A stretch of 64,000 nucleotides of DNA from NCBI GenBank assembly GCA_003988855.1, contig QYAI01000058.1:124001-188000 (forward strand), written 5' to 3'. A program made the position numbers and the translations under genes. Below the pieces are notes generated by a model, which saw nothing but the letters and a program-made list of their open reading frames with translations, had not been told where the DNA came from and made no database searches. Shown piece after piece: positions 31,054-43,484 of this stretch; positions within the stretch are counted from its first letter, which is position 1, and each line of letters opens with the position of its first letter. The DNA comes from Arachnopeziza araneosa (taxonomy: Eukaryota; Ascomycota; Leotiomycetes; Helotiales; Arachnopezizaceae).

Positions 31054-33237
31054 ATGATTTCATACCGATACTCTAAACTTGAGGACGAGGCGAAAGATAT
31101 CCGACTGGTTAACTTGTTGCCCGGCCGGCGAGACGACAATATCAGGCTCGCAATTTCGCATACACCGCTCGTCAAGCCTCCCACCCAGTTAGCACAACGA
31201 ATGTCTTTACAGAATATTCGTGAGACTCTACCTTCCGGCTGGAGTACTTATGAGACAACCGAAGGTCAATATCTCTTCCAACATAACGAAACAGACCATA
31301 CTTCTTGGGCACACCCACTTACCCACATTGATCCGTCATCTTACGAGCTTCCTCCTGAAGTTGAATCTTTTCAGTTCAGTCCCAACTACGAAGCATTATC
31401 CTACACGTGGGGCACAAAAGCAAATTCCGAGATCGCATACATTGAATCCGAGGACACAGGATCATCGACGCTTCAGATACAGGAAAATCTTGCCTCCGCG
31501 CTAAAACATCTACGATATCAAAACAAGCCAAGAACTCTTTTCGTTGATGCTATTTGCATAAACCAAGAGGATATCCCAGAGCGTAATAATCAAGTAACCC
31601 GAATGGCAGACATCTACACGCTGGCTCACCGCGTAGTTGTCTGGCTGGGACCGACATCAAATAACAGCAAGCTCGGAATCTCTACGCTGGATTATCTTGG
31701 TGCTCAAGTTGAGAGCATGAAAGATAACTGGAGATGTCACTCGCCAAATGCTACACATCCGACATGGTATCACCCATCATGCAGACTTCCATACGACCAG
31801 GAGGCTTGGAATGCTATCTACGATTTGATAAACCGCCCCTGGTTCGGTCGTCTGTGGATAGTGCAAGAGATCCACCTTGCAAATCACCGCGCCACGATCC
31901 AGTGTGGTTACGATGAAATTTCCTGGCCTCGGTTTCGTCGAGCATTGATATGCGTCTTAGAAAAGACAGACTTGCCGTCGCAAGAATTTTCTGACAAGGC
32001 CGTGAAACTGAATAGGTTAATGGAATACTTTCCGGAGAGCAACTTCGACTCCTTGATTTATCTCTCTACACATCAACTCTGTGTCGATCCGCGGGATAAG
32101 GTGTATGGGCTGTTAGGTTTGGCTTCACCTAAAATCGCTGCTACTGTACGGCCTCAATATTCTTCGCCCGTTGGCACGGTATACAGAGACGTATTCCTCC
32201 TTTTGCTAGATCAAATGCAACGGCTAGACTCACTCAGGTATAGTAAAATGCAGGAAGAGCTGGAAGAGCAATTTCCATCATGGATACCTAATTGGTCTAA
32301 TCTTGAGGTTGAGTCAACCGCTTATGGGAATCTTCCATCAGCAGCTTCTCTCTCAAGGGCGCATGCCACATTTGTTCTTCCCAACTTGCTACAAGTAACT
32401 GGTATATTTTGTGCAACTGTCTCATTTATCTGTGATCCCGTTGGGCAACAAGCTGTTCATATTTCGGAGGCAATCCAAAGATTGGCGCCTGATAATCTAC
32501 AAACCGGTTCGTATGTTACTGGTGAAAGCTTGTTGGATGCTTTCGCATCGACACTTACTGAGAACGAACTGCGAGATCGATATGCGACAATTGGCTCGTA
32601 TCCCACGTTGCAGGAAGTGAAGTCCGATATTTTTGGTGATGTGGCGAAGACGGAGGATTTGTCAAATGGGGAAACATGGAACAGAAATATGCTGAGGCGT
32701 CTGAGCAGTCGTGCATTCATCACCACAGAAGAGGGATATTTTGGATTAGGCACACCGAGTACAAAGTCAGGTACGATTAGCAGTCGGAATAATCTGATTG
32801 GAAGCTGATGCAGCGTTTTAGGTGATATTGTATGCGCTATATTGGGATGTGCTTTCCTGATTGTTCTACGACCTGCGCCTTCGAATAAGTACTACGTTGT
32901 GGGCATCTCCTCTTTGCATGGATTTACCGATGGAGAGGCTCTTCTGGGACCCTTACCATCGCCTTGGAAAGTACGAATAAAGCTTGACTCCAACGGCTAT
33001 GACAAGATTTATTTCATCAATTCCTCAACGGGTGAGAGTACTCACGAAGATCCACGACTGGAGGCATTGCCATCAAATTGGGAAGAGCTTGAAGCTGTGC
33101 GAACACCAGATGATCCATTACTCTTTGGGCGGTTCAGAAATAAACTCACTGGAGAAATTAGCAACTCCGATCCACGCCTACTTCCGGAAGCTTTGGAAAA
33201 GCGTGGGGTGAAAATTGAGACTTTCGAGCTTATCTAA
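31054..33237 (+). CDS. HET-domain protein with WW modules (WW inserted in HET, WW-like repeats at C terminus)
   Basis: Exons 31054-32770 and 32822-33237 (51-nt intron) give 710 aa. HET motifs: YRYSKL...IRLVNLLPG at the N terminus, YEALSYTWG, LFVDAICINQED and RPWFGRLWIVQE. Between the first two lies an inserted WW domain at about residues 59-89 (LPSGWSTYE...YLFQHN...TSWAHPL), with both Trp and the Pro. The usual C-terminal GD...LR...YYVVGISSLHGFTDGEAL block is present and is followed by two WW-like repeats: LPSPWKV...YFINSSTGESTHEDPRL (about 616-652), whose second Trp is His, and LPSNWEE...NKLTGEISNSDPRL. HET proteins trigger cell death in vegetative incompatibility. WW domains bind Pro-rich ligands, so the modules may sense a partner. 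No disabling change is seen. Confidence 0.87.
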
Positions 33238-34540
33238 GCTACACGATAATTGATGAATTATCTAGGGAGAAAGTGGCCATCTTATGTACCACGAAGAAGT
33301 GATCGAATAGCTCAAAAGAACAGAAGTAGAGAATCAAAATCGTACGGCACATGACGGTCCCATTGCTTCTACCACAATCGATCTAAAAGTCTGCAAATGC
33401 ATTATCCCCACCTAGGCCTGATCCTCTTCGTCCTACCCCACATTCAACTGTTCTTGGTGATCGGTGATTAACTAACTCATCTAGGCTTCTCTGTCTACAC
33501 GAAACGCTTGAATCGAGAAATAGCAAGGCCTTCCGTGGCTTTTCTTTTGAGCTCGAGGCTCGTCCTCCCATATAGTACCTATAGATTGCGATATAAAGAT
33601 GAATGCGGAGAATGTACAATGCAGGAAAAACTCATGGAAAATGGTTAGTCGAGCCTCTAACAATGCCGTGCTAGAAGCGTGGAAGGATTCGTACGTGAGA
33701 TCGAGAAAGAGAAGGGCTGACAACAAAAAGGTAGGTTTCGTAGCATAGATACCTACAGTCAGCACTCACATGAGCATGCACATTAATCATTCGTTATTAA
33801 GTTGAAACTAGAAGCCGTTCTCCCTCTTCTGTTAAGTCTAACCCTACTAGAGCCTTATGAGCATCTGATAATCGCATTTCGCTCATATTTAACTCGTTCT
33901 AGCAACGATAACAGTGGTACAACTGCCGAAGAAACTGAATATTAAAGGTTGATTAGCGGTGAAATAGGTTATAGCATTTGGGTTATACTATACAAGATTG
34001 ACTGTGACTACTTACGATTCTTCTAATTCTGTCGTGTCGTTCTTTGCAGACAGCGGTAGCTCCAGTGTGCTATCGCTTCTACATTCAAGATTCTGCCAAC
34101 CAAGGAAGATTTTTATTCAACCCAAATTATAAATCTTTGAAGGTTTTCTTCCGATTTTCCCCCAACAAACGAAGTCACAGTCTCCGACGAAGTCACCCTC
34201 GTCGTAGACCATATCTCTTAGACACGTGCTCGACCCGTTCTCATCCCAAAAGATAGGAAAATCGTCTTCTACTTTTGAATGGAGAAATGCGTCTGTATCA
34301 GGGTGTAAGTGTATTTCTTAACAGTTTTCTAACATCCATCTTCGGTACGGTAGAAGGAACGACCGATAATTTTATATGGTTTAGTAACGGCGACTGGAGG
34401 AAACTCTAAGAGAATTCGTAGTGTCTTAAGCTTAGTACAGCTACCGAGAAGATGGGTCATCGAACTAATCTTAAAATAAGAGCTTTAGTAGAAGAATAAT
34501 AAAGCTTCTAACTGAACTTGGTTCGATGTCCGGCATGGAG
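33238..34540. other. Intergenic region
   Basis: No gene supported; several short frames on both strands lack domains. Possibly older repeat-derived sequence toward the right. Confidence 0.35.
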
Positions 34541-35100
34541 GAGATTGTATGTGGGGACTACAGATTCTCTATAAATGAGGTCTTCTCTTTATGGATGTAT
34601 CAACATCATGGCGGCAGTTATGGATCAGTACAGAGAATAATCGAGAATCATTGAACAGGAATACATGAGCCCACAGCTTTGTACGCCACAGAATGTATTG
34701 CTGTGACACGGAATTATTGATCTTTACTACCTGATACTCGAGAGTCATTGTTTATTTGTTTATTTAAATTCTTGAACATTCTTGGTCCTGGATGCGGACT
34801 CGGTGTTTCTTACGGTGACGACTGATTCTGAGGACTAGGTAGAGTTTACTCCTCGACACTAAGGAAGCGCTAGACAAGCTGCTGTGACTCTTTTTCCCAC
34901 TGGATTTTAATAAGGACAGATAGACTAGCAAGGAGCTATAGCCACTCGAGGACGAGTAGCCTTAGGGGGAGGATAGTTGTAACATACTGTGAGGGATGGA
35001 ACTGAATCACGGGGATAAAGTCACGTTATATCATGTGATCCCACTACCCCGGAAGGGAATCGGAATTACCCCGTACTAGTCCTGAAAAGTTGAAACTTGG
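34541..35100 (+). repeat. Retrotransposon 3' remnant: coding tail, polypurine tract and LTR start
   Basis: A polypurine tract AGGGGGAGGATA at about 34965 is followed by TTGTAACATACTGTGAGG, the usual arrangement of PPT and 3' LTR start (TGTAACA). Just upstream, CACTCGAGGACGAGTAGCC resembles the end of a gypsy-type polyprotein gene. CTCTATAAATGAGGTCT at 34566 matches the LTR block at 20.85 and 29.5 kb. Heavily decayed; right border unclear. Confidence 0.5.
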
Positions 35101-35653
35101 ACTTCTTTCTTTCAGAGGTAACCTTATGTTTCTACTTATCATTTCTATTTACCTAAAGACCCTCACATGCGCTTAAAAACAAAACGCGTATGTTAATGGT
35201 AAGTATTCATAGAGCCTTACGAGGCTTTCATGAGAACTGGCCTTAGATTTCCCCATCACTTGCAAAATCGCAGGACAAAAGGCTTGGAATGTGGTTGGCC
35301 CCTCGGCAGGGCGAAAATGGATCACGTATTCGGCATGACGGCNTGAGTGCCTCACCTTTAAGGCAAAAAGTCCTTCATGCCTTTAGCGAGAACATAAGGA
35401 CTTATCGAGGATTCCGCTATATTTATTGCTCCGAAATGCCAACTCTCCTCTCTACAACCCCCTCCGACAAAAACAATAGTGTCAATGCAAACACACTAAG
35501 TGCGCTTCTCTTCTGAGCATATCTGATCTCTCATGACCCGGCTTGATTACAACAAAATAAATTTTAGCCTCGGACAATGTGGAAAGGCGCACTCCTCATG
35601 GACAGTACCTAACCACGTACCAACAGAGATATTAGCGAATAACACGAAGTCGT
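35101..35653. other. Upstream region of the C2H2 gene
   Basis: No gene supported. One undetermined base at 35343. Confidence 0.35.
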
Positions 35654-38600
35654 ATGATTTTCCCCTTATGTATTTCATCCCTTTTAATATTCGCTAGCAC
35701 TTCCGCAAAACAGTCAGGTGGCCGATCGGCTCAAATGTCCGAGTCACCAAGCACCTCCCGGAGCGGCGAACAACAAGACATCTCGTGGCCTCACCCGATC
35801 GATCTTTCGGCTGAAGTCTACGGTCTTCTTGCAGGAGTTCATTACCTTGACAATTCTTTATACAGTAGAGCGGATGCGGAGGATACTTCGCAGGATGAGG
35901 CTTCTTCTACTCAGAGTTGGCCCTTTTCAACCATGTCTATCTGGGATGACGATCAGATAACTGCACCGTCCTTGTCATCTAATCCCGCATCCCAGAATCT
36001 AAATTCTAGTGATGTGGCCACAAGCCCTAATGAGAAGGAACTTTCTTGGTTAAATTCTGATGGCTCTCTCAACTGGTCATGGTCATGGTCAGACGAGTTT
36101 GGACTGATTGAGCCAGCACAGAGTGACTCCGGTTCGAGGAGCCAAGCGCCACCACCGCGACATCCTAGTTGTCCAAAGAATACCGGTGGGCAAAGAAAGG
36201 TGAGCTTTGAGAACTCGCGTAACTATATTTACATTACCAGTACATACTTACACCAGTGTAGAGACTCAACAGAAAGCCACTCCTGCCGCTATTGGATCCG
36301 AATCTAGCGGGAAGAGCACCAGGAGCTTCTCAATGGACAACTCTCTGGACCTTAAGAACCGACCTTCAGCGGCTTTATAAGAAGCTAAAGCCACTCAGTT
36401 ATCAAAACGCACACTATAATGGTTCACGACGGCCTCACAAAATGTATAAAGACGCAACGCACATGCTTGAAGTTGGTCTTTCTACATTTGAAAACGTTCG
36501 ACAGGGCCGTGTTCCAACAACGCTGCGGGAAGTCTTCGCGTTTGTTTGCGTTTCAATTCTGATGTGGAAAGCCATAAAAAAAGCCAAAGTGACAGCAATA
36601 ATAGATGCTCTACAAGGCCTTCATGTCTGGCGCGAAGCACTTCAAGACAATGCAGATCGAGCAGCTTTGGACTTCCTTGTCAACAAACTCTGGTCGGTGC
36701 CAATTCCTCAGCATGATACCACTCAAAATTTAAGTCAACCGCCCTTGCTTCCGGATTCCTTTTCAATTCTTCGTCGAATGTTGGAGTATGTCTCCAGCAT
36801 ACGATGTAAGTGTTCATTTCAGTCGCATACTGCATCTAGTCGCAAAAGACGTTGGAATGGTCGTTCTAAGCAGGACTCTTCCAAACTGGATGCTCCCGAA
36901 CAAGACGATCCACAGCAGAATCTTAACGAGCAACTTGAAAAGTCACTTTTAACAGATCTTCTCGACTCTTTCCAACGTCATGTTCACCAGACTCTCGCTC
37001 AGACCGCATCCCACAACGATATTCGATTTGCAGACTTCCTCAACATTCCTCTCATAGCTCAACAATCTGGTACCCAACTTGAATCTAGTTACGACACCAA
37101 CCGGCTAGATCACAACAGGACACCGGAAGAGACTTCTATTGACGAGATAGGGTATACCTGGACTTCAAATATCTGGAAGCCACCTGAGCTAGAAACTTGG
37201 CAATCTTCTGTATTGAGCTCCAAATTTCAGACATCGCCACCTGACGTGTTCAATTTTGAAGCTCATGATATCTCTACAATCGACTCGGGATGCCAGCTTT
37301 ATGAATCACCTTCACAAGAGTCTTTGGATTCGTCTTTTATAAATCCGATCCTCCTACAACCACCGCTCGATCTATTCAATCTTGAAGCTCATGAAATCTC
37401 TATAAGGGACTCAGGGTATCAGATAATTGAGGCCACTCGTCCGCAGCCGTACAGTTCTTCCTATATTAATCCTAATCTCTTAAATCCACCGCTTGAACAG
37501 CCAAACTTCGAAGCTTGCAATATTCCTATAACGAACCAAGGATTCCGGCCTCCCGATATTTCTTACTTAGACCTTAATCAGTCATCATTCAGTGGTGATT
37601 TTTTTGATGGCCTTCTTGTGTCTCTAGTCGGAAGCCTTCTCTTCATATCTGTCTTGGAGTTTTTGTGCCGTAAGTTCACATCTCTGTCCTGTCCTCTCCA
37701 TAATTCTAATATGCTTCATTAGATATTTTGGCATTGGGAAATATTCTTTCCATATTCTCAGGTTGCGGTGGATCATCTAGTCACGGAGCCGAAACCTTAG
37801 CAGGACTCGATAACTTCGGTTGCAACATTGAAGAGTTTATTACAAATGCATCTCATAGGCTATTTGAGCCTCTTCGAGGAGTTTTATCTGGAAAGGTAGA
37901 GCTTATCGGAATTATCGAAGTGGCCGAGCTGCTCGTTAAAGTTGGTCGTCTAAGAAAATTGAAGGAAGTTGAAGAATACATCGTTCATATTGCCAAGGTA
38001 AGCAGCAAATTTTGCCAAGGCACCATCTTCACATTAATACGCTTACTGAGAAAACGTGTTAGCATCTTGTTAGCTCAAAGACATCTTTTCTTCTACTTGT
38101 TAAAACGATACTCTTCCAATGCCTTATCTTTTCTTCAAATGAAGCCTCGGATCAACTCTATCGACAAGGAGTCGATATGTGCCAAGAGTACTCTACAGAG
38201 TATGTTACGAAACGAGAGATCCAAGAAAAAGAGTGGGCCGACGAGAAATTCCAGGATATGCCAGGACACCAATTTCCCACCTTATTTTCAGGGACATCAG
38301 AAGGTCGCATGTCTCCGGAGAGCTCCCACAGTAGCATCTGGTACAGGACTGGCTCTGCTGCCACTGAATTAAACTCAACTAGCCCAAGTACCAGTAGCGA
38401 GACACCACAGCAGACCCAAGAATCAGTCGCTAGCCTGAATATAAAGCGATGTCCACACAAAGGCTGTACTAAGGCCTACCAAGGTTCCGATGCAGTCATA
38501 AATTTAAGGCGTCATGTGCGCTGCTTTCATGAGCGAAAGGAGTGGAACTGTCCAAGCTGCGAACTCAGGACAGGACGGCGAGATAACCTACGGAAGCATT

Positions 38601-38689
38601 TTATCAAGAAGCATCCTGAGACACGAATTCCAGAGTGGTTAATGATCAAAGGCAGGAGTGCGTGTCGTCCATTCAAGTATTTAGGGTAG
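35654..38689 (+). CDS. Large C2H2 zinc-finger protein, putative regulator
   Basis: Exons 35654-36199, 36277-37669, 37723-37997 and 38063-38689 keep one frame; 946 aa from the first ATG or 919 aa from ATG 35735 (MSESPSTSRSG), which I find more natural because the first 27 residues look signal-like. The N-terminal quarter is Ser/Gln/Asp-rich. The middle contains a helical region (LQRLYKKLKPLSYQNAHYN) and three imperfect copies of a PPxDxFNxEAHxIS...DSGxQ unit at roughly 37230-37560. The C terminus carries C2H2-type fingers (CPHKGCTKAY...LRRHVRCFH and CPSCELRTGRRDNLRKHFIKKH). The architecture matches a family of long fungal C2H2 proteins often found near HET and NLR genes. The boundaries of exon 4 are the least certain part. 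DNA binding is inferred from the fingers. Confidence 0.75.
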
Positions 38690-40902
38690 TCTTAGAGGAC
38701 TGGCTGGCATTAAGGGTCATGTTAATTTGAAACACTGACATCTTCGTTTATCGTCCTTCATTTATTTTCTTTAATCGAGACGTCATATGTCAGGATTAAT
38801 AACACGAAGTTATTGTTTTATCTATATTCTGATTAGTTACTGGCATAATTGAAGACGTTAGATGGAACGTTCAGTTGGGCTTTGCTTAAGATACTTGAAT
38901 AGTAAAGATGAATCTACGATAGGGCGTTTCGTTGTCATATCACCATAACGTGGCACGAGACGCTTGGATCGAATCCTATATCGTGAGACGAGAAATTGAA
39001 CCAAGCTAAATCAGCCAGAATGGATACACGTGGATGTTTTCATGGATTAAGGAGTTATGGGAAGAGCTCAGTGGCTCGGAATACAACTAAAACCCACATT
39101 TTTGCTTGTTTACGGCAGCACAAGCTGCTCAGGACTTATTACCTAGTATCTAAGGCGTTAGTACGTAGGGCATGAAAATTTTGCTGGAGATGCAGAGCTC
39201 CAGTTGGTTTACATAGCTGGTCTTACACGCTACTGTAGCGAAACAAGTTCGTTGATCGAACTGGCAAAAGATACTAAACGTTATGATCAACAACTTGGCG
39301 CCCCACCTATTTGCCACCAACAAGTCCTGCCGTTCTCGCATATGTTGAGAGGACTTTTTTTTGGGAGGGATGGGGGTCGGCTGACCCATGGAGCCGTTTA
39401 GATAACGCAGCCTCAAGAAATTATGCTAGAAAGCTAGGGTCAAACGGACGTATCGGTAACCAGCAAGAAAAGTACGTTTCTGCACAGTGATCCCGATTGC
39501 TGTGCATATCCTAGAAGGACAATACCGGAAATAGAATACCACAAGGATATAAAAAATAATACGATGCATATTCATGGAGTCCAGAGATTAGCATGAGGAC
39601 TTTTTGGAAAATACAGCAAAATTAAAGTCCTTTATGATCAAGTACGAATTTTGTTATAAGATGAATCGTTTTTTCTACCTTCCTATAATCAAATGTTACG
39701 AGCAGGCTCTCACAATTATCATCTGATCTACAAATTCTCACGGGAACTCTAACTACCCATTATGCCTACAAAACTATCGGTATCCGTAGCACCAGCCAAT
39801 CCCCCAAAGTAAGCTATTACTGTTACAATGACGGTTATGGTTGTAATAAATACAGATAAAGGAGCTGACTTTGTCTTAAGGTGCCAGAAAAGACATCATC
39901 TGAGAGTTGCTATTCTAAACGACTATTTGCGTGATATCCCAACGTTTGGAGACATACTAGTGTCTCTTTGTCAGGGGGGTTCGAGGTCTTCGGGACGGGG
40001 TATGCGCGTGGCGGTGATTGGGGATCTTTTGGATACTTGGCAGGAGAATTGGGACGGAATGCGTGGAGAGAATGAAGCGGGAAGGAGGAGTTCCGAGATG
40101 AGTCAACATCGTCAAAGGACATGGGATTAGTGGTGTGAGGATACGATACAAATCGAATTTAGCGTTCAGGCGCTAAGGTAATAACGGAATTGAGAATTGC
40201 GGAAAAGCTAGATCACTGTACGTGGTATACAATGGCTTAGTCTTTATGAGGGATGATAGAAATTCAATTCCTGACGCTAAGTGTGATAAGTTTCACTTTG
40301 TTGGACACTCAAAATTTTAGAAGGGCAAACTTCAGTAAGGGAACTGTAGCTAGGGCACACAAGGAGGCTAAACTTNGTTCTAAATTATAGTGTGCAAGCT
40401 GACTTAGGGTGTGCTTAGGATGCTCAGGCTCTGCTCAGGCTCTGCACGGGCATGCTCAAGCCCAGCTCAGGTTAAAGCAGTAGTTGCTCACGTCCGCAGA
40501 CTAAAACTGAACAAGCGAAAGGAAAATTAATACTGAGTCTATGGGTATTCATAATGTGGTCCATACCATATATTCATAAAGCGTCTAAGTTGAATTGGTA
40601 TGAAGCAGCTGAAAAGGATATTGTTTCTATTTGAACTTGGGCGAAATGTGGTCTCAACGCTACATTTGGGAAGCAGCTCTAAATTCACTCTCTCTTTGAC
40701 TTAGCATGGAGCTGGCTGAGCACTCGAAGCTTCCTGTCGAAGGTGATACACTCATCGTGATTGGATTCTTTGACCAGCACAAGCAGTAAATCAAAGCCAT
40801 GGTGTTTTGTATACACGCTTGTATCTCTGGTCTTCACCTCTTCATGTGAAACTACGTTCCATCTCGTGACTATCAACCCCAATCTAAATCTTTCTACCAC
40901 CT
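38690..40902. other. 2.2-kb gene-poor region
   Basis: No gene convincingly supported. A possible two-exon frame (ATG 39762, then GADFVLRCQKRHHLR... to the stop near 40130) has no recognised domain. At about 40415-40470 GCTCAGGCTCT-type units recur at 10-11 bp spacing. One undetermined base lies at 40376. Confidence 0.35.
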
Positions 40903-41754
40903 CTACTCCGTCACAAGATTAACTCTCTTTCCCTCACTATGTACTGCCCCATCCTTGTCAAAAATCTTAACCTCCACATACTGCAACCCAAAGTTACTTG
41001 GTCCCTCAACCAAAGCCCTCCTCTCTGGCATAACTCTCTTCAGCACCCTCCTCACAGTCGGCAGAACAATCCCATCAAAGCTCTTGTAATCATAACAATA
41101 ATGACTGACCACACCCGCTGCAACATCCGTCTCATAATCGATCCTCCTCAGCATGAATGTCTTGCTATCGAAATAGAATCTCTGTATTTTCGTGTGCGTC
41201 GGGAAGTCGTCGGGGTGGGTGACTTCGAGCACTCTCCAGGTCTCGTTGGCTTCAGACCATGAGTCTAGTTCCCTGGTGGTGAAACCGGGGAGAGTGAAGA
41301 TAAAGGGTGCGGTGAGATAGTTGTAGTGTGCGTAGCTGACAAAGTAGAGGAGGTGGAGTTCGTCCCATGCTGTAGTGCGGAGGTGGCCTGCGAATGCGGC
41401 ACGGGGTTGGCTGCGTTCTTGAAGGACGGTTCCGTTGGCTGTTTCGATGGAAGTTTGTTGGGCATTGAACTTCCAGAGGTTGCTGGGATCGCCGTTTAGG
41501 TTTGTCATGACCGTAGATGGCGGACTGTGAGTAGATATGGTTATAGTAGGTTGGCGGCTTCCTGGAAAGCCTTTTAACTCTAAGAGGTAGCCGTAGAAGT
41601 TCCATGTTAATTGAATTTTAGAAGTGCGGTTCCAGCGCTCGAGACCGCCATGAGCTTCGAGAACAGAGGTGAAGAGGTCAGCACTACAGTGTTATTGGCT
41701 ACTTTGGATATTTATAAACTTATTGTCAGCTCACCTTTCATCTGTAGAAGACAT
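40903..41754 (-). CDS. Conserved protein of unknown function, 266 aa
   Basis: A 20-nt first exon (41754-41735) and a long second exon (41683-40903) joined over a 51-nt intron give MSSTDESADLFTSVLEAHGG... The order of features (GGLERWNRTSKIQLTWNFYG, AAFAGHLRTTAWDELHLLYF, YAHYNYLTAPFIFTLPGF, FYFDSKTFMLRRIDYETD, YKSFDGIVLPTVRRVLKR) matches a family of about 240-270 aa shared by fungi and bacteria whose function is not known to me. The repeated Trp/Tyr-rich strands and the fold-like outer-membrane lipoprotein carrier pattern suggest a lipid- or ligand-binding beta-sandwich, which is inference. It has no signal peptide. Bacterial relatives make horizontal transfer conceivable, yet the intron is fungal in style. 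Confidence 0.75.
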
Positions 41755-42380
41755 GGCTGCAAGAAATTGGAAGCAGTGAGATTTCAAAGTGCTAATGCTT
41801 TGTAAGAAATAGTAGAGAATCCTTGTGATGGCATGACTAGATAGTCCGACGGTCGATATATACTCTTTTCCATCGCAAGTCTCATCGGCAGTTCATTCTC
41901 ACTCTAGGCCTCAATTTGAAGTAACCGAAGAACATCCAATCAGACATAGCTTGGATGATGAGTAAACATGTTTACTGATCACATATTGTTCAAACTCAAT
42001 ATTCCAGAAAGGGAATTTGGACACCACAAACCTAATTGAGATAATCCCTGCATAACAAGTACATAACATTGGTTAAGAAATTGCCGTGTAAGCGGAGCTT
42101 GTCAGCTTCTGTAGGTTTAACGGATGACGATATAATGAGAGATGTGGTGATCATTAATCATGACCGCGTCTCAGCGGATATAAACTTTCGACCAATCAGC
42201 TAGCTTTATTTAAAAGTAAGTTGACATTAAATCAGTAATCTTTTTCTTTAACACTGTTGAAATCCCAAATCATTATAATTTCAAGAACCACTTCTATTAC
42301 GAGTCACAATCTCTTAGCTTACTACCCTCAAATTCGTCGAACAACAGATCAATTTGGTTACATAGTTCAGTTTGCACAAT
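41755..42380. other. Divergent promoter region
   Basis: Separates the 266-aa protein gene (-) and the NmrA-like gene (+). No gene or repeat seen. Confidence 0.4.
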
Positions 42381-43484
42381 ATGTCTTTAACTTCAGTCCT
42401 TGTGCTTGGTCCGACAGGAGCATTTGGCGAGTTCATTCTCGCAGAATTAGTAAAGCGTAAAGCGGAGTTCAACAGAATTGCAGCATTTGTAGATACGTCG
42501 AGGGAACGATCAGCGGAGAAAACTGAAGTTCTTGGAAAATTTGAGTCAGAAGGTGTAGAGTTAGTGAAGGGCGTTCCAAGTGATGCCGCTTTGTACAAAG
42601 GTTAGAAGAATTGGATTTCCTATCAACAATTGACTGACTAATTCTCAAAAGGCTTCGATGTCGTCATTGCACCCTTAGGAAACCATGCTATTAAGAATCA
42701 ACCCGCTCTGATTGATGTGGCAATCTCAGCCGGTGTCCGTCACTGGTACCCTTCGGAATTTGGAGCGGACTTGACCGTGCCTGGAAACTGGGAAGAACGA
42801 TACTATCGCGATAAAGTTCTCACTCGGGACCATCTCAAGAAGAGGGCGGCAGAAGTAGAGGGATTCGGGTATACATATGTTTTATATGGAAGGCTCACTG
42901 AATGGGCTCCTTTGCCACATTTTGGTATCAACCCCATAGAGGGGAAAGCGCACATTGTGGGAAAGCCAGACATGCTGCAGAGTCTGACACCTGTCAAAGA
43001 GTAAGCGGAATCTTCTCCTCCCGAAGACTATTCTAATACCAAGATCTACAGCGCTGCAAACTTCCTCGTCAGTACCCTTCTAGTCCCGCCAACGATCTCA
43101 GAACGCACCTATCGATTCGTCGGTGGAAACTATACCTGGACGACCATTTTCGAGACCCTCGAAAAGATCCAAGGAAAGAAATATGAAGTGGTATACAAGT
43201 CCGTGGATGAAGCAAGAGCAACACAGAAAAAGGTAAAGTTATTCGCCATTGCTGCATGTTCGGACTGACAATTCTAGGCAATTGAGACGGGGGACGTAGA
43301 CCTTGAGCTTGCATGCTCTCATCAGGTGATCCAAGGGACAGGAAGAACATTAGTGCCGCAGCCTTACGATAACAATAAGTTTCCTGAGGTTGTAGTCGCC
43401 GGCTTGGAAGAGACTTGGACGATCATGTTTCACGATAAGAAGATGCTAGCTACTCTCGGATTGGGTGCTGCTTCTCTGGAGTAA
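42381..43484 (+). CDS. NmrA-like / isoflavone-reductase-like NAD(P)-binding protein
   Basis: Exons 42381-42600, 42652-43000, 43052-43232 and 43278-43484 give 318 aa; all introns are 45-51 nt with canonical ends. The N-terminal Rossmann motif LVLGPTGAFGEFI (about residues 7-19; G-x-x-G-x-x-G type) binds NAD(P)H. VIAPLGNHAIKNQPALIDVA and VRHWYPSEFGAD are typical of the isoflavone/pinoresinol reductase branch, where a downstream Lys is catalytic (YYRDK here). Fungal members reduce small aromatic compounds or act as redox sensors. The start at 42381 gives MSLTSVLVL directly ahead of the fold. No damage. It stands alone, with no partner gene of an obvious pathway. Confidence 0.85.

Noticed and set aside
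39762..40130. Possible two-exon gene starting MPTKLSVSVAPANPPK
   Set aside because: A donor and acceptor exist, but the second exon has no recognisable family and composition is not convincing.
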